Shown here in pieces: positions 26,451 through 35,211 of a stretch of DNA of 42,405 nucleotides. The DNA comes from Methylobacterium haplocladii (GTDB taxonomy: Bacteria > Pseudomonadota > Alphaproteobacteria > Rhizobiales > Beijerinckiaceae): positions 1 through 42,405 of the forward strand of contig NZ_BJZT01000026.1 in assembly GCF_007992175.1 (NCBI RefSeq), read 5' to 3'. The notes under the pieces were generated by a model that saw only the letters and a program-made list of their open reading frames with translations, searched no databases and was not told the DNA's origin. The translations under genes and the position numbers were made by a program. Every line of letters begins with the position of its first letter. Within the stretch, counting starts at the first letter, position 1.

Positions 26451-27913
26451 GCGGCCGCTCCCATGGACAGGTCGGCCTGGGCGCGCGCGACATGGTCGAG
26501 GGCGACGGCCTCGGCGTTCTCGCGCCGGGCGCTCCGCTCGGCCGCATCGCGCAGACGCTTGGCCGCCGAGATGCGCACCAGGACGGGATGCGACTCGACG
26601 ATCGCGCCCAACTGCTCGCGGGCATCCGCGTCCCAGGGCAGCTCGCGATGCATGCGAGAGGGCGTCGCCTCGACCGCATCCATGTCGCGCGCGAGCGGCA
26701 GGATGTGGAAGAGCATGTCGAAGAGGGCGTTGCAGACCTCCTGGACCAGGTAGGTTGCCCCGGCGTAGCCCATGAAGGGCGTGCCGGTGTGCCGCCGGAT
26801 GATCGCGCCGGGGAACGAAGCCGGCACGAAGACCGCGCGGCCGCCGCACTCGGCGAGGTACATGCGCTCGTTGAACGAGCCGAACAGAACCAGCGGCGGG
26901 TTCGCCTTGATGGCGGCGCGCACGGCGGCGTTGTCGGTCTTCTGCCCGGCGTTCCGCGCAAAGGCGAAGGTGCAGGGCAGGCCCATCTCGTCCTCGAGGA
27001 AGTGCCGTACGCCGCGAGAATACGTCTCGGTCGCGACGATCCCGAAGCTCGCCGTGCCGAAGAAGTCCTGCGTGACCGAGCGCCAGAGGTCCCAGACCGG
27101 CTTGATCGTGGTGTGCTTCTCCCGTTCGATGAACGGCTCGGGGTCGACGCCGAGGATCTCGCCCAGCGAGCGCAGGAACTTGGTGGTCGAGAGGAGGCCG
27201 ATCGGCGCCTGCAGGTAGGGTCGCTCCAGGCTCTCGCAGAGCAGCCGGCCGAATTCGCGGTAGAGGCAGATGTTGGCATCCGCATTGACGAGCTTCGGCA
27301 CGTCGGCGAGGTGGCTGCCGAGCGGGAAGGTCAGGTTGATCTCGGCGCCCAGCCCCTCGACCAGCCGTTTGATCTCGGCGAGATCGGACGGCATGTTGAA
27401 GGTGCCGTAGGCCGGTCCGATGATGTTGACGCGGGGCTTCTCGCCGGGCTTCCGCTCCGGACGGGCCGGGATGCCCTTCTTGGCGAATTTCTTGGCGCCG
27501 TATTCCTGCCAGAGCCAGAAGATCGCCCGGTCGGCGGCCTGCCACTGATCCTCGTCGATGGTGCGCGGCAGGAAGCGCTGCAGGCCGGTGCCCTCGGGGG
27601 TCACGCCGCCGCCGATCATCTCGGCGATGGAGCCGGTGACGACGACGCTCGGCAGGCCCGGATCGAGCGTGGCATGCGCCCGCTTCATCGCGCCCTCGGT
27701 GCCGTGGCGGCCGAGTTCTTCCTCGGCGAGGCCCGTGACGACGATCGGCAGTTCGTGCGGCGGCAGCGCGTCGGTGTAGTGCAGGACCGAGGTGACCGGC
27801 AGGTTCTCGCAGCCCACCGGGCCATCGATGACGACCTGCAGCCCCTTGATCGCGGTGAAGACGTAGACCGCGCCCCAGTAGCCCCCGGCCCTGTCGTGAT
27901 CGAGGACGAGCAT
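26447..27913 (-). CDS. bchZ: Chlorophyllide a reductase subunit Z
   Basis: BchZ and BchY form the nitrogenase-like catalytic component of chlorophyllide a oxidoreductase, which reduces the C7-C8 bond to make the bacteriochlorin ring. The 488-aa product starts [38 protein letters not shown] carries the conserved cluster-region cysteine. Later conserved stretches are [15 protein letters not shown] and [13 protein letters not shown]. Its ATG overlaps the bchY stop by 1 nt (TGATG) and its stop overlaps the pufQ-like gene by 4 nt. The middle and C-terminus read without breaks. The family is the nitrogenase component 1 type. Confidence 0.96.
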   Translation of the reverse strand: MLVLDHDRAGGYWGAVYVFTAIKGLQVVIDGPVGCENLPVTSVLHYTDALPPHELPIVVTGLAEEELGRHGTEGAMKRAHATLDPGLPSVVVTGSIAEMIGGGVTPEGTGLQRFLPRTIDEDQWQAADRAIFWLWQEYGAKKFAKKGIPARPERKPGEKPRVNIIGPAYGTFNMPSDLAEIKRLVEGLGAEINLTFPLGSHLADVPKLVNADANICLYREFGRLLCESLERPYLQAPIGLLSTTKFLRSLGEILGVDPEPFIEREKHTTIKPVWDLWRSVTQDFFGTASFGIVATETYSRGVRHFLEDEMGLPCTFAFARNAGQKTDNAAVRAAIKANPPLVLFGSFNERMYLAECGGRAVFVPASFPGAIIRRHTGTPFMGYAGATYLVQEVCNALFDMLFHILPLARDMDAVEATPSRMHRELPWDADAREQLGAIVESHPVLVRISAAKRLRDAAERSARRENAEAVALDHVARAQADLSMGAAA

Positions 27914-29481
27914 CAGGCCATCTCCCCGATCGGATCGTGCTTCTTGGCGACCTGAACCTTGGGGCCCTGCTTGGCCTGGGGCGTGTCCTGCCAGACGCCG
28001 GCAGCGAACCCGGTGCCGACACCCTCGAAGAAGTCGCGCATCGCGTCGAAGCGCGGCTTGTTGGCGAGCGCGGCGTTGATGACCTTGGCGAGCGAGCCGG
28101 CCCCGGCCGCGCCCATCAGCGGGCGCGCCGAGATCAGGTTCGTGAAGTAGAGGGCCGGAATCGCCAGTTCCTTGGCCTTCTGCACCACCGGCGTGGTGCC
28201 GATGGCGAGGTCCGGCCGGTACTCGTGCATGGCTGCGAGGTCGTCCTCGAGCGAGGCGCGGAACTGGACGCGAACGCCGTTGGCCTCGAGCCATTCGCGG
28301 TCGGCATCCGACCAGGGCGTGCGCGGGCAGGCCGTGCCGACGTAGCGGAGATCCGCGCCGCTCTCGACGAGCAGGCGTCCGACCAGCAATTCGGAGCCCT
28401 CGTACCCCGACAGGGTGATCCGGCCGGTGATCGGCATGGCCGAGAGCGCGCCGCGGATGCCGGGCAGAAGCCGGTTCTTCGCGGTTTCGACCACGTCGCG
28501 GGCGACGCCGCAGGCCTCGCCGATCCGGTCGAGCCAGTCGGCGGTGCCGTCGTGGCCCACCGGGGCCGAGCCGACGATCGGACGGCCCGCCGCCTCGAAC
28601 TCGCGGATGCTCGCGGTGTAGAAGGGATGGATTGCCGCCACCGCCGCGCCGTCGAGCGCCGCGTAGAGTTCGCGCCATTCGCGGGTCGGCACCACCGGCC
28701 CGGCGGCCAAGCCGAGCGGCTCCAGCAGCGAAGCGATCACCACCGGATCGGCCGGGAACATCTCGCCGAGCAACGTCACGGTCGGACGCTGGTTACGGCC
28801 GCCGCGCGGGGCCTGGACCGGACCCTGCTCGGCCTCGGTGCGGGCGAATTTCAGCATCGCTCCGGCGAGTACGTCCTTGGCTTCCGCATGAGTCGGCACG
28901 CCGAAGCCCGGTACGTCGATGCCGATGATGCGAACGCCGTCGATCTGCTTCGGCAGGAGACGAAGCGGCACGCCCGACGCCGTCGGCACGCAGAGATTGA
29001 TGACGACGACGGCGTCGTAATCGTCGGGCTTGGCCGTCTCGAACACCGCCTCGCGGATGTCCTCGAACAGCTTGCCGGTCACGAGCGTCTCGGAGTTGAA
29101 GGGCACGTAGCCCACGGTCCGGCGCGCCCCGTAGAAATGCGAGGTGAAGGTCAGGCCGTAGACGCAGCAGGCCGAGCCGGAGAGGATCGTGGCGGTGCGG
29201 CGCATGCGCAGGCCGACGCGCAGCGAACCGAAGGCCGGGCACATGCTCTGCGGCTGATCGTGCGGACCGGCCGGGTAGTCTTTTCGCAGCTGCTCCAGCG
29301 TCTCGGACATCCCGGCGGCTTCGGCCGATGCCCGCATCGCGTCCTTGCCGGCGTGACAGCCGAGCCCGTCGCCCTTGGTGGCGGCGAGGTTGATCGCCTC
29401 CGCACCCTGGGAGGCGGCGACGCTCGACGCGGGGGTCTCCCGGCGGGCGCGAAGGCTTGCGATGTCGAGGGAGACCGCCAT
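27913..29481 (-). CDS. bchY: Chlorophyllide a reductase subunit Y
   Basis: The BchY subunit of chlorophyllide a oxidoreductase, 522 aa. The cysteine-rich parts that bind the iron-sulfur cluster shared with BchZ are visible: [19 protein letters not shown] near residue 78 and [20 protein letters not shown] near 100; [20 protein letters not shown] follows near 160. The first 60 residues are Ala-rich and less conserved. It is 4 nt after bchX and overlaps bchZ by 1 nt, so the three subunits are made together. Confidence 0.96.
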   Translation of the reverse strand: MAVSLDIASLRARRETPASSVAASQGAEAINLAATKGDGLGCHAGKDAMRASAEAAGMSETLEQLRKDYPAGPHDQPQSMCPAFGSLRVGLRMRRTATILSGSACCVYGLTFTSHFYGARRTVGYVPFNSETLVTGKLFEDIREAVFETAKPDDYDAVVVINLCVPTASGVPLRLLPKQIDGVRIIGIDVPGFGVPTHAEAKDVLAGAMLKFARTEAEQGPVQAPRGGRNQRPTVTLLGEMFPADPVVIASLLEPLGLAAGPVVPTREWRELYAALDGAAVAAIHPFYTASIREFEAAGRPIVGSAPVGHDGTADWLDRIGEACGVARDVVETAKNRLLPGIRGALSAMPITGRITLSGYEGSELLVGRLLVESGADLRYVGTACPRTPWSDADREWLEANGVRVQFRASLEDDLAAMHEYRPDLAIGTTPVVQKAKELAIPALYFTNLISARPLMGAAGAGSLAKVINAALANKPRFDAMRDFFEGVGTGFAAGVWQDTPQAKQGPKVQVAKKHDPIGEMA

Positions 29482-29485
29482 CCGC

Positions 29486-30490
29486 TCAAACCTCGTCGTA
29501 GACGACTTCGAGGGACGGCTTCACGAGCGGGGTCGAGCCGCACATGTCTTCGAACGTGGCCGGCACCAGCACGACGTTGCGGCCGGTGGTCTCGCTGGAG
29601 AACAGGCCGAGCAGTCCGTCCTGGCTGAGCGGGGTCGGGTGGTTGGGCTTCGCCTCGGCGACGTTCTGGGCGAGGGTCTCGAACAGCGAGGCCCAGCGGC
29701 TGTCCGGCTTGCCGATGATCTCGTAATTCGCGCTCTTCTTGCGGATGTCGTCGTCGGCCGGGATCGAGGCGAGGACCGGGATGCCGACCGCGTCCGCGAA
29801 GGCCTGGGCCTCCCCGGTGCCGTCGTCCTTGTTGATGACGAGGCCGCCGACGCCGACATTGCCGCCGAGCTTGCGGAAGTATTCGACCGCCGAGCAGACG
29901 TTGTTGGCGACATAGAGCGATTGCAGGTCGTTCGAGCCGACGACGATGACCTTCTGGCACATGTCGCGGGCGATCGGCAGGCCGAAGCCGCCGCAGACCA
30001 CGTCGCCGAGGAAGTCGAGCAGAACGAAGTCGAAGCCCCACTCGTGGAAGCCGAGCTTCTCCAGCAGCTCGAAGCCGTGGATGATGCCGCGGCCGCCGCA
30101 GCCGCGGCCGACCTCCGGCCCTCCGAGCTCCATCGCGTAGACGCCGTCGCGCTTGAAGCAGACGTCGCCGATGGCGACCTGCTCGCCGGCAAGCTTCTTC
30201 TTGGTCGAAGTCTCGATGATGGTCGGGCAGGCCTTGCCGCCGAAGAGAAGCGATGTGGTGTCGCTCTTCGGGTCGCAGCCGATGAGCAGGACCTTCTTGC
30301 CCTGCTGAGCCATCATGTAGCTGAGATTGGCCAGGGTGAACGACTTGCCGATGCCGCCCTTGCCGTAGATCGCGATGATCTGCGTCTCTTTCTTCACCGG
30401 CGCGGTCGAGACCGGATCCGGCTCGATCGCAGCCTCATCGCGAAGCTGCTGGGCATTGTTGAGGGCTGCCTTGTTCAGCTGGACATTCAT
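29486..30490 (-). CDS. bchX: Chlorophyllide a reductase iron protein subunit X
   Basis: The ATP-dependent reductase (NifH-like) that donates electrons to BchYZ. The 334-aa product has the P-loop YGKGGIGKSFT near residue 40, the switch segment GCDPKSDTTSLL, and the two cysteine regions that ligate the bridging 4Fe-4S cluster of the homodimer, in GRGCGGRGIIHGF and LGDVVCGGFGLP. The ATG at 30490 overlaps the bchC stop by 4 nt (ATGA); the longer frame upstream is antisense or out-of-frame to bchC and is not used. Confidence 0.97.
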   Translation of the reverse strand: MNVQLNKAALNNAQQLRDEAAIEPDPVSTAPVKKETQIIAIYGKGGIGKSFTLANLSYMMAQQGKKVLLIGCDPKSDTTSLLFGGKACPTIIETSTKKKLAGEQVAIGDVCFKRDGVYAMELGGPEVGRGCGGRGIIHGFELLEKLGFHEWGFDFVLLDFLGDVVCGGFGLPIARDMCQKVIVVGSNDLQSLYVANNVCSAVEYFRKLGGNVGVGGLVINKDDGTGEAQAFADAVGIPVLASIPADDDIRKKSANYEIIGKPDSRWASLFETLAQNVAEAKPNHPTPLSQDGLLGLFSSETTGRNVVLVPATFEDMCGSTPLVKPSLEVVYDEV

Positions 30491-31425
30491 GAACAGGCTC
30501 TCCAATCGAGGACCATCTTGAGGCATTCGGGATCCCCGAACGCCGTGCGGTAGGCCTCCTGCGCCTGGAGCGCGGGCACGCGGTGCGTGATGAGGCCGTC
30601 GAGGGAGAGGCGGCCGCCTGCGATCAAGGCCGTCACGGCCGCGAGATCGCCGGGCTTGAATTCCGCCGAGATCCGGATGCGCGCCTCGCGCATGAAGGCG
30701 GGCGGGAAGGCGAAGGAGAGCGGCGCCTCGTAGAAGCCGGCGAGAACGATCTCGCCGCCGGGCGCCAGCCGGCCGATCAGCGTGTCGAGCAGGCTCGCGC
30801 TGCCGCTGACGTCGGTGATCACGGCGTAGTCGCCGCGCGCATCGGCGGCCGGATCGACCACCGCGTAACCGAAATCGCCCGAGGCCCGGACCGGGTTGGT
30901 CTCCCACACCGTCGGTTCGGCGCCTGCGGCGACGGTGAGCCGCGCCAGCAGCCGCCCGAGCACGCCGTGGCCGACGATCAGAGGCTTGCTGCCGGGCGCG
31001 ATCCCGCCGAGCGCCCGATAGGCGGTCGCGGCCAGCGCCATCAGGCAGGCCCGGTCGCCGAGCGCCGGGTCGACCGGGATCAGACGGGACGCCGGGGCGA
31101 TGAGATGGGAGGCAGCGCCTCCGAACAGGCCGCGGACCTCGCCGAAGCAGCGCGCACCGGGGACGAAGACCGTGTCGCCGACCTTCAGGGCCGCCTCGGC
31201 GCCGACGTCGACGACGGTTCCGACGGACTCGTAACCGGGCACCAGCGGGTAGCCCATCCCGGGGAAGTTCGGCATCCGGCCCGACCAGAGCAGGCGCTCC
31301 GTCCCGGTGCTGATGCCGCTCCAGGAGACCGCGATCACCGCGTCGCCATCGACGGCGGGAGTCAGGGCCAGGCGGTTGAGCGCCAGCTGCTCCGGTCGTT
31401 CGAGGATGACGGCAAGCGCGTCCAT
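30487..31425 (-). CDS. bchC: 2-desacetyl-2-hydroxyethyl bacteriochlorophyllide a dehydrogenase
   Basis: Oxidises the C-3 hydroxyethyl group of bacteriochlorophyllide to acetyl, NAD(P)-linked. The 312-aa product is a short-spacing MDR-family dehydrogenase: WSGISTGTERLLWSG near residue 35, MGYPLVPGYESVGTVVDVG near 57 and the nucleotide-binding LIVGHGVLGRLLARL near 148. GGTGGAAG precedes the ATG. It leads the bchCXYZ part of the superoperon and has its own promoter overlapping the end of crtF, with two CrtJ-like boxes. Confidence 0.95.
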   Translation of the reverse strand: MDALAVILERPEQLALNRLALTPAVDGDAVIAVSWSGISTGTERLLWSGRMPNFPGMGYPLVPGYESVGTVVDVGAEAALKVGDTVFVPGARCFGEVRGLFGGAASHLIAPASRLIPVDPALGDRACLMALAATAYRALGGIAPGSKPLIVGHGVLGRLLARLTVAAGAEPTVWETNPVRASGDFGYAVVDPAADARGDYAVITDVSGSASLLDTLIGRLAPGGEIVLAGFYEAPLSFAFPPAFMREARIRISAEFKPGDLAAVTALIAGGRLSLDGLITHRVPALQAQEAYRTAFGDPECLKMVLDWRACS

Positions 31426-31480
31426 GTGCTGGATCTTCCACCCCGTTGCTGCGACTCCGGCCGTATGCGGGTTCGCTTGT

Positions 31481-31524
31481 TGTCATCCTACGTGGACGTA
31501 TCAGAGCGTCAAGCGCTCTTTACA
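31481..31524 (-). promoter_or_regulatory. bchC promoter with two CrtJ/PpsR-like boxes
   Basis: Minus strand TTGACG (plus 31507-31512), 16 nt, then TAGGAT (plus 31485-31490). Two degenerate TGT-N12-ACA palindromes overlap these elements: TGT-N12-ACG at 31481-31498 covers the -10, and CGT-N12-ACA at 31507-31524 covers the -35. They are separated by 8 bp, so both lie on the same helix face region as in the Rhodobacter bchC promoter. The right box also covers the crtF stop codon. Confidence 0.6.
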
Positions 31525-32662
31525 CTTTTAACTCTCTCTTTGCGGTGATCAGTCTGGTGAGCAACGGTCGGCGGGTCTGAATTTCGCGAATCTCGACATA
31601 GCCGGCAGCTGCCAGCATGGTGATCAGCTCGCGGCTGGTGCGAGCGCGGCCGCTGCCCATGGCGAGGAGGTAGAAGCCGAAATACGCGTCGCCGATCGGC
31701 TCGGCGCCGGGCGTCCCAGCCATCGGCTCGGCGATCAGGAGCGTGCCGCCGGGGGGAAGCGCGGAATGGGCGGCGTCCAGGAGCGCTGCGGCGGCGGAAT
31801 CGTCGTGGTCGTGGATGATGCGCACGAGCGAGAGCACGTCGGCACCCTTCGGTAGCGCGCCATCGTGAAAGCTGCCGCCCACGCAATCGACCCGGCCGCC
31901 GAGTCCCTGTTCCGCGAGCCGGCGCTCCGCCCGCTCCGCCACGGGCGGCAGATCGAACAGTTTTAGCTTCAACGAAGCATGCCGGCGGGCCGTTGCAGCG
32001 GAGAAGGCGCCCTCCCCGCCGCCGACATCCATCAGGCAGGCGTGGCCATCGAGCGGATAGGCGTCGAGCACGTCCTCCGCGACGAGTGCCTGGGAAGCCG
32101 ACATCAGCCCGCTATAGGCGGCGACCGATTCGTCTGCGGCAGCCCCGAGCCGCGTGTGGTCCGCGTAGAGCCAGTACTCCGAGAGCCGGGTCCGACCCGC
32201 CTCCCCGCGGAGCAGCGCCACGGGATCGGAGAGGTCCTGGTAGAGCATGGCGTGATGCTCGATCATCGCCGCGACCGAGGGGTTGCCGATCAGCGCCGCG
32301 CCGAGATCGGCGAGCGCGAAACGGCCGTCCGGAAGAGCGGAAATGAGGTCGAGGGAGGCTGCAGCCTTGAGGAGCCGCTCGGCGCGGTCCCTGGGGAGGG
32401 CGAGGCGCCGCGCGAGGTCGTCGAGGCCCTGCGGCCCCGGTTCCAGCGTTCGAAACAGATCGAGTCGGACGCAGGCGAACAGCACCTGCGAGTAGACGAA
32501 CCCGGCACAGAGATCGAACAGCGCCCGCGTGTTGCGCCGGGCGATGCCGCGGGTCAGCGGAAATCCGGCGGCCCAGCGTTGGAAGGCCGGACTCGCGATG
32601 CGCGCGTTGCGGAAGGCGAGCCAGCGCTCCCGCCACGTCCGCTTTCCGTCCGGCGCCGGCAT
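31520..32662 (-). CDS. crtF: Demethylspheroidene / hydroxyneurosporene O-methyltransferase
   Basis: SAM-dependent O-methyltransferase that adds the C-1 methoxy group in the spirilloxanthin/spheroidene pathway. 380 aa from ATG 32662: the N-terminal dimerisation helices (FAFR-type; here WLAFRNARIASPAFQRWA), then LFDLCAGFVYSQVLFACV, the SAM motif LMDVGGGEGAFS near residue 220 and VRIIHDHDD near 290, where the His is the likely catalytic base. It is 35 nt after crtE. The start is the least certain part; a GTG six codons upstream lacks a Shine-Dalgarno. Confidence 0.92.
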   Translation of the reverse strand: MPAPDGKRTWRERWLAFRNARIASPAFQRWAAGFPLTRGIARRNTRALFDLCAGFVYSQVLFACVRLDLFRTLEPGPQGLDDLARRLALPRDRAERLLKAAASLDLISALPDGRFALADLGAALIGNPSVAAMIEHHAMLYQDLSDPVALLRGEAGRTRLSEYWLYADHTRLGAAADESVAAYSGLMSASQALVAEDVLDAYPLDGHACLMDVGGGEGAFSAATARRHASLKLKLFDLPPVAERAERRLAEQGLGGRVDCVGGSFHDGALPKGADVLSLVRIIHDHDDSAAAALLDAAHSALPPGGTLLIAEPMAGTPGAEPIGDAYFGFYLLAMGSGRARTSRELITMLAAAGYVEIREIQTRRPLLTRLITAKRELKV

Positions 32663-32697
32663 GGACGCGGTCAGCGCCGGCACGGGTGCGCCGGTGC

Positions 32698-33570
32698 TCA
32701 GGCGGAGACCAGATTGGCGAGGCTTTTGGGCAGGAAGAGGCGCGTTTGCGCCTCGATCTCGGCCCGCAAAGTGTCTGCGCCGGGGCAATCGGGGATGACC
32801 TCAATGGCCTCTCGGGTGAGCCGCTTCAGCCGCTCCAGTGCGCCGTCGGTGCCGAGCAGCGCGGCCGCATTGGGCCGGCCGAGGGTGGCGTCGCGGCCTG
32901 CTGGCTTGCCGATCTCCTCCTGGCGGCAGGCTACGTCACGCAGGTCGTCGGCGCATTGATAGGCCTCGCCGAGGCATTCGCCGAGAAGCCGCCACGGCAG
33001 CGGCTGTGCGCCCGCCGCGGCCGCGCCGGCCACCGTCGAGGCCGCGAACAGCGCGCCGGTCTTGGCCTGCTGGTAGTCGCTGAGCGCCACGTAGGGCTCC
33101 GACTCCCAGGCTTGACCGGCAACGATGCCGGCCGGCGAGCCGGCAGCGCGGGCGACGAGCCCGACGAGGGCCGCAAGGCGCTGCGGGTGGCGCGCGGCGC
33201 CCCGCGCCAGCGTCTCGAATGCGGCGACGATCAGTGCGTCTCCGGTGAGCACGGCGAGCGGCTCGCCGAAGGCGACATGCACCGAAGCCTTCTGGCGGCG
33301 CATCGGCGCATCGTCGAAACACGGCAGGTCGTCATGGACGAGGGAGGCGCAGTGCAAAAGCTCGATCGCGGCCGCTGCAGCGTCGGCCGCCGCCGGATCG
33401 TCGTCGCCGCAGGCCCGCGCCACCGAGAGGCAGAGGCGCGGCCTGATGCGGTGGCCGCCGGGAAACACGGCGTAGCGAAGGGCTTCCGCAAGCCGCGGCG
33501 GCGCGCCGGGCGCCTCAAGATGGGCTACGGCCGCGTCGAGGGCCGTTTCGATCCGCCTGCCGGCATCCAT
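32698..33570 (-). CDS. crtE: Geranylgeranyl diphosphate synthase
   Basis: Chain-elongating prenyltransferase making GGPP for carotenoids and the phytyl tail. 290 aa. Both aspartate motifs are present: first DDLPCFDD near residue 81 (FARM, in VHDDLPCFDD) and second DDLRD near residue 220; GGHRIRPRL near residue 38 binds diphosphate. The ATG at 33570 is chosen because GGGAGAGG lies just upstream; a TTG eleven codons earlier overlaps the operator array. It heads the superoperon and is divergent from crtD. Confidence 0.94.
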   Translation of the reverse strand: MDAGRRIETALDAAVAHLEAPGAPPRLAEALRYAVFPGGHRIRPRLCLSVARACGDDDPAAADAAAAAIELLHCASLVHDDLPCFDDAPMRRQKASVHVAFGEPLAVLTGDALIVAAFETLARGAARHPQRLAALVGLVARAAGSPAGIVAGQAWESEPYVALSDYQQAKTGALFAASTVAGAAAAGAQPLPWRLLGECLGEAYQCADDLRDVACRQEEIGKPAGRDATLGRPNAAALLGTDGALERLKRLTREAIEVIPDCPGADTLRAEIEAQTRLFLPKSLANLVSA

Positions 33571-33584
33571 CGCGCCTCTCCCTG

Positions 33585-33628
33585 TGTCATTGTCCGTTGT
33601 CAAAACAACGTGTCAGTCTTTATTGACA
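33585..33628. promoter_or_regulatory. crtE-crtD divergent operator: four half-sites at 13-bp spacing
   Basis: TGTCA occurs at 33585, 33598 and 33611, and the inverted form TGACA at 33624, so four half-sites start exactly 13 bp apart. The last two make an exact TGT-N12-ACA CrtJ/PpsR box (33611-33628). TTGACA in either direction inside the array could serve as a -35 for crtE (minus) or crtD (plus), so bound repressor would block both. Confidence 0.65.
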
Positions 33629-33675
33629 CTTTGGGGCGGCCGGTCAACGCCGCCGATCTGGAGGTGTTTGGATCC

Positions 33676-35211
33676 GTGCCCGGAAACCGCGTCGTCGTGA
33701 TCGGTGCAGGCGTGGCGGGGCTCGTCGCCAGTCTGAAGCTCGCCCATGCAGGGCTCGACGTGACGCTGCTCGAGCGCGCCGCAGCGCCGGGGGGGAAGAT
33801 GCGCGCGCTGCCGGTCGGCGGCAGCGCGATCGAGGCCGGTCCCACCGTCTTCACCATGCGCTGGGTCTTCGAAGAGATTTTTGCGGAGGTCGGCGTCGCG
33901 CTGGGTGATCGTGTCGCGCTGACGTCCACGAAACTTCTCGCCCGCCACGCCTGGAGTGCAGACGAGCGCCTCGACCTTTTCGCGGATATCGACGCCTCGG
34001 CCGAGGCCATCGCCGCCTTCGCCGGCCCGCGCGAGGCGGACGGCTACCGCCGCTTCTGCGCTCGTGCCGCCGAGGTCTACCGTACCCTCGAAGGACCCTT
34101 CATCCGCGGGTCGCGGCCGAGCCCGATCGATCTCGGCCGCCGCGTCGGCCTCTCCGGCATCGGAGACCTCTGGCGCATCCAGCCCTTCACCACGCTGTGG
34201 TCGGCTTTGGGCGAATACTTTCGGGATCCGCGCCTGCGCCAGCTCTTCGGGCGCTACGCGACCTATTGCGGCTCTTCCCCCTTCGCGGCGCCGGCCACGC
34301 TGATGCTCGTCGCCCATGTCGAGCAGGCTGGCGTCTGGCTGGTCGAGGGCGGCCTGAGCCGCCTCGCACGCGCCATCGCCGATCTCGCCGTCGAAAACGG
34401 GGCGACGATCCGCTACGGCGCCGAGGTCGCCCGGGTCGAGACGCAGGGTGGCCGCGCTACCGGGGTGATCCTCGCCGACGGCGAGCGCATCGCGGCGGAT
34501 GCGGTGGTCGCCAATGCCGACGTCGCCGCGCTCGGCTCCGGACTGTTCGGGCCGGAGGCGGCTCCGGCCGGAGACCGCATCGCCCCCGCCGACCGCTCGC
34601 TCTCGGCCGTGACCTTCTGCCTGAACGCCCGCGCCGAGGGTTTTCCGCTGGCCCACCACACCGTGTTCTTCTCGCGAGATTACGCCCGGGAGTTCTCGGA
34701 GATCCTCGACCGGCGGCAGCTGCCGGCGGATCCGACGGTCTATATCTGCGCGCAGGACCGCGGCGATTCCTGCGCCGATCCCGGCGGCCCAGAGCGCCTG
34801 CTTCTCCTCGTCAACGCGCCCGCCGACGGGCGCGAGCGCCCCTTTCCGCCCTCGGAGATCGAGACATGCGAGACGAATTGGCGCCGCCGGCTGGCGGCGT
34901 GCGGGCTCACGCTGACGGTGCCGGAACCGGCCGCGGTGACGACGCCGGAGGGGTTCGAAGCGCTGTTTCCGGCGACGGGCGGGGCGCTCTACGGCCGGGC
35001 GGCCCACGGCTGGATGGCCTCGTTCAAGCGGCCGGGGTCGCGCACGCGCCTGCCGGGTCTCTATCTGGCGGGGGGGAGCGTGCATCCGGGGCCGGGCGTG
35101 CCGATGGCGGCGCAGTCCGGACGACTGGCAGCGGAGGCACTCCTCGCGGACCTCGCTTCGACGGTCCGGTCGCCAAGGGCGGCTACGTCTGGTGGTACGT
35201 CGACGCGCTGA
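33676..35211 (+). CDS. crtD: Methoxyneurosporene (1-hydroxycarotenoid 3,4-) desaturase
   Basis: FAD-dependent desaturase of the CrtI family that introduces the 3,4 double bond in spirilloxanthin synthesis. 511 aa from GTG 33676, 11 nt after CTGGAGG. The dinucleotide-binding VVVIGAGVAGLVASLKLAHAG lies at residue 5, PGGKMR near 38, GPTVFTM near 56, and the C-terminal FAD motif LPGLYLAGGSVHPGPGVPMA near 458. The assignment to CrtD rather than CrtI rests on the neighbour crtC and on a separate, more CrtI-like gene at 37891-39420. The last 15 or so residues (VRSPRAATSGGTSTR) are read from the beginning of crtC in another frame. Confidence 0.9.
   Translation: MPGNRVVVIGAGVAGLVASLKLAHAGLDVTLLERAAAPGGKMRALPVGGSAIEAGPTVFTMRWVFEEIFAEVGVALGDRVALTSTKLLARHAWSADERLDLFADIDASAEAIAAFAGPREADGYRRFCARAAEVYRTLEGPFIRGSRPSPIDLGRRVGLSGIGDLWRIQPFTTLWSALGEYFRDPRLRQLFGRYATYCGSSPFAAPATLMLVAHVEQAGVWLVEGGLSRLARAIADLAVENGATIRYGAEVARVETQGGRATGVILADGERIAADAVVANADVAALGSGLFGPEAAPAGDRIAPADRSLSAVTFCLNARAEGFPLAHHTVFFSRDYAREFSEILDRRQLPADPTVYICAQDRGDSCADPGGPERLLLLVNAPADGRERPFPPSEIETCETNWRRRLAACGLTLTVPEPAAVTTPEGFEALFPATGGALYGRAAHGWMASFKRPGSRTRLPGLYLAGGSVHPGPGVPMAAQSGRLAAEALLADLASTVRSPRAATSGGTSTR

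Noticed and set aside
33571..33603. TTG start for crtE at 33603
   Set aside because: The TTG is part of a TTGACA in the operator array; ATG 33570 has GGGAGAGG right upstream.
34197..35156. Long N-terminal extension of CrtC from 34197 or ATG 34866
   Set aside because: The added residues are Gly/Arg/Ala-rich out-of-frame crtD; no family match. Kept as an open start problem in the findings.
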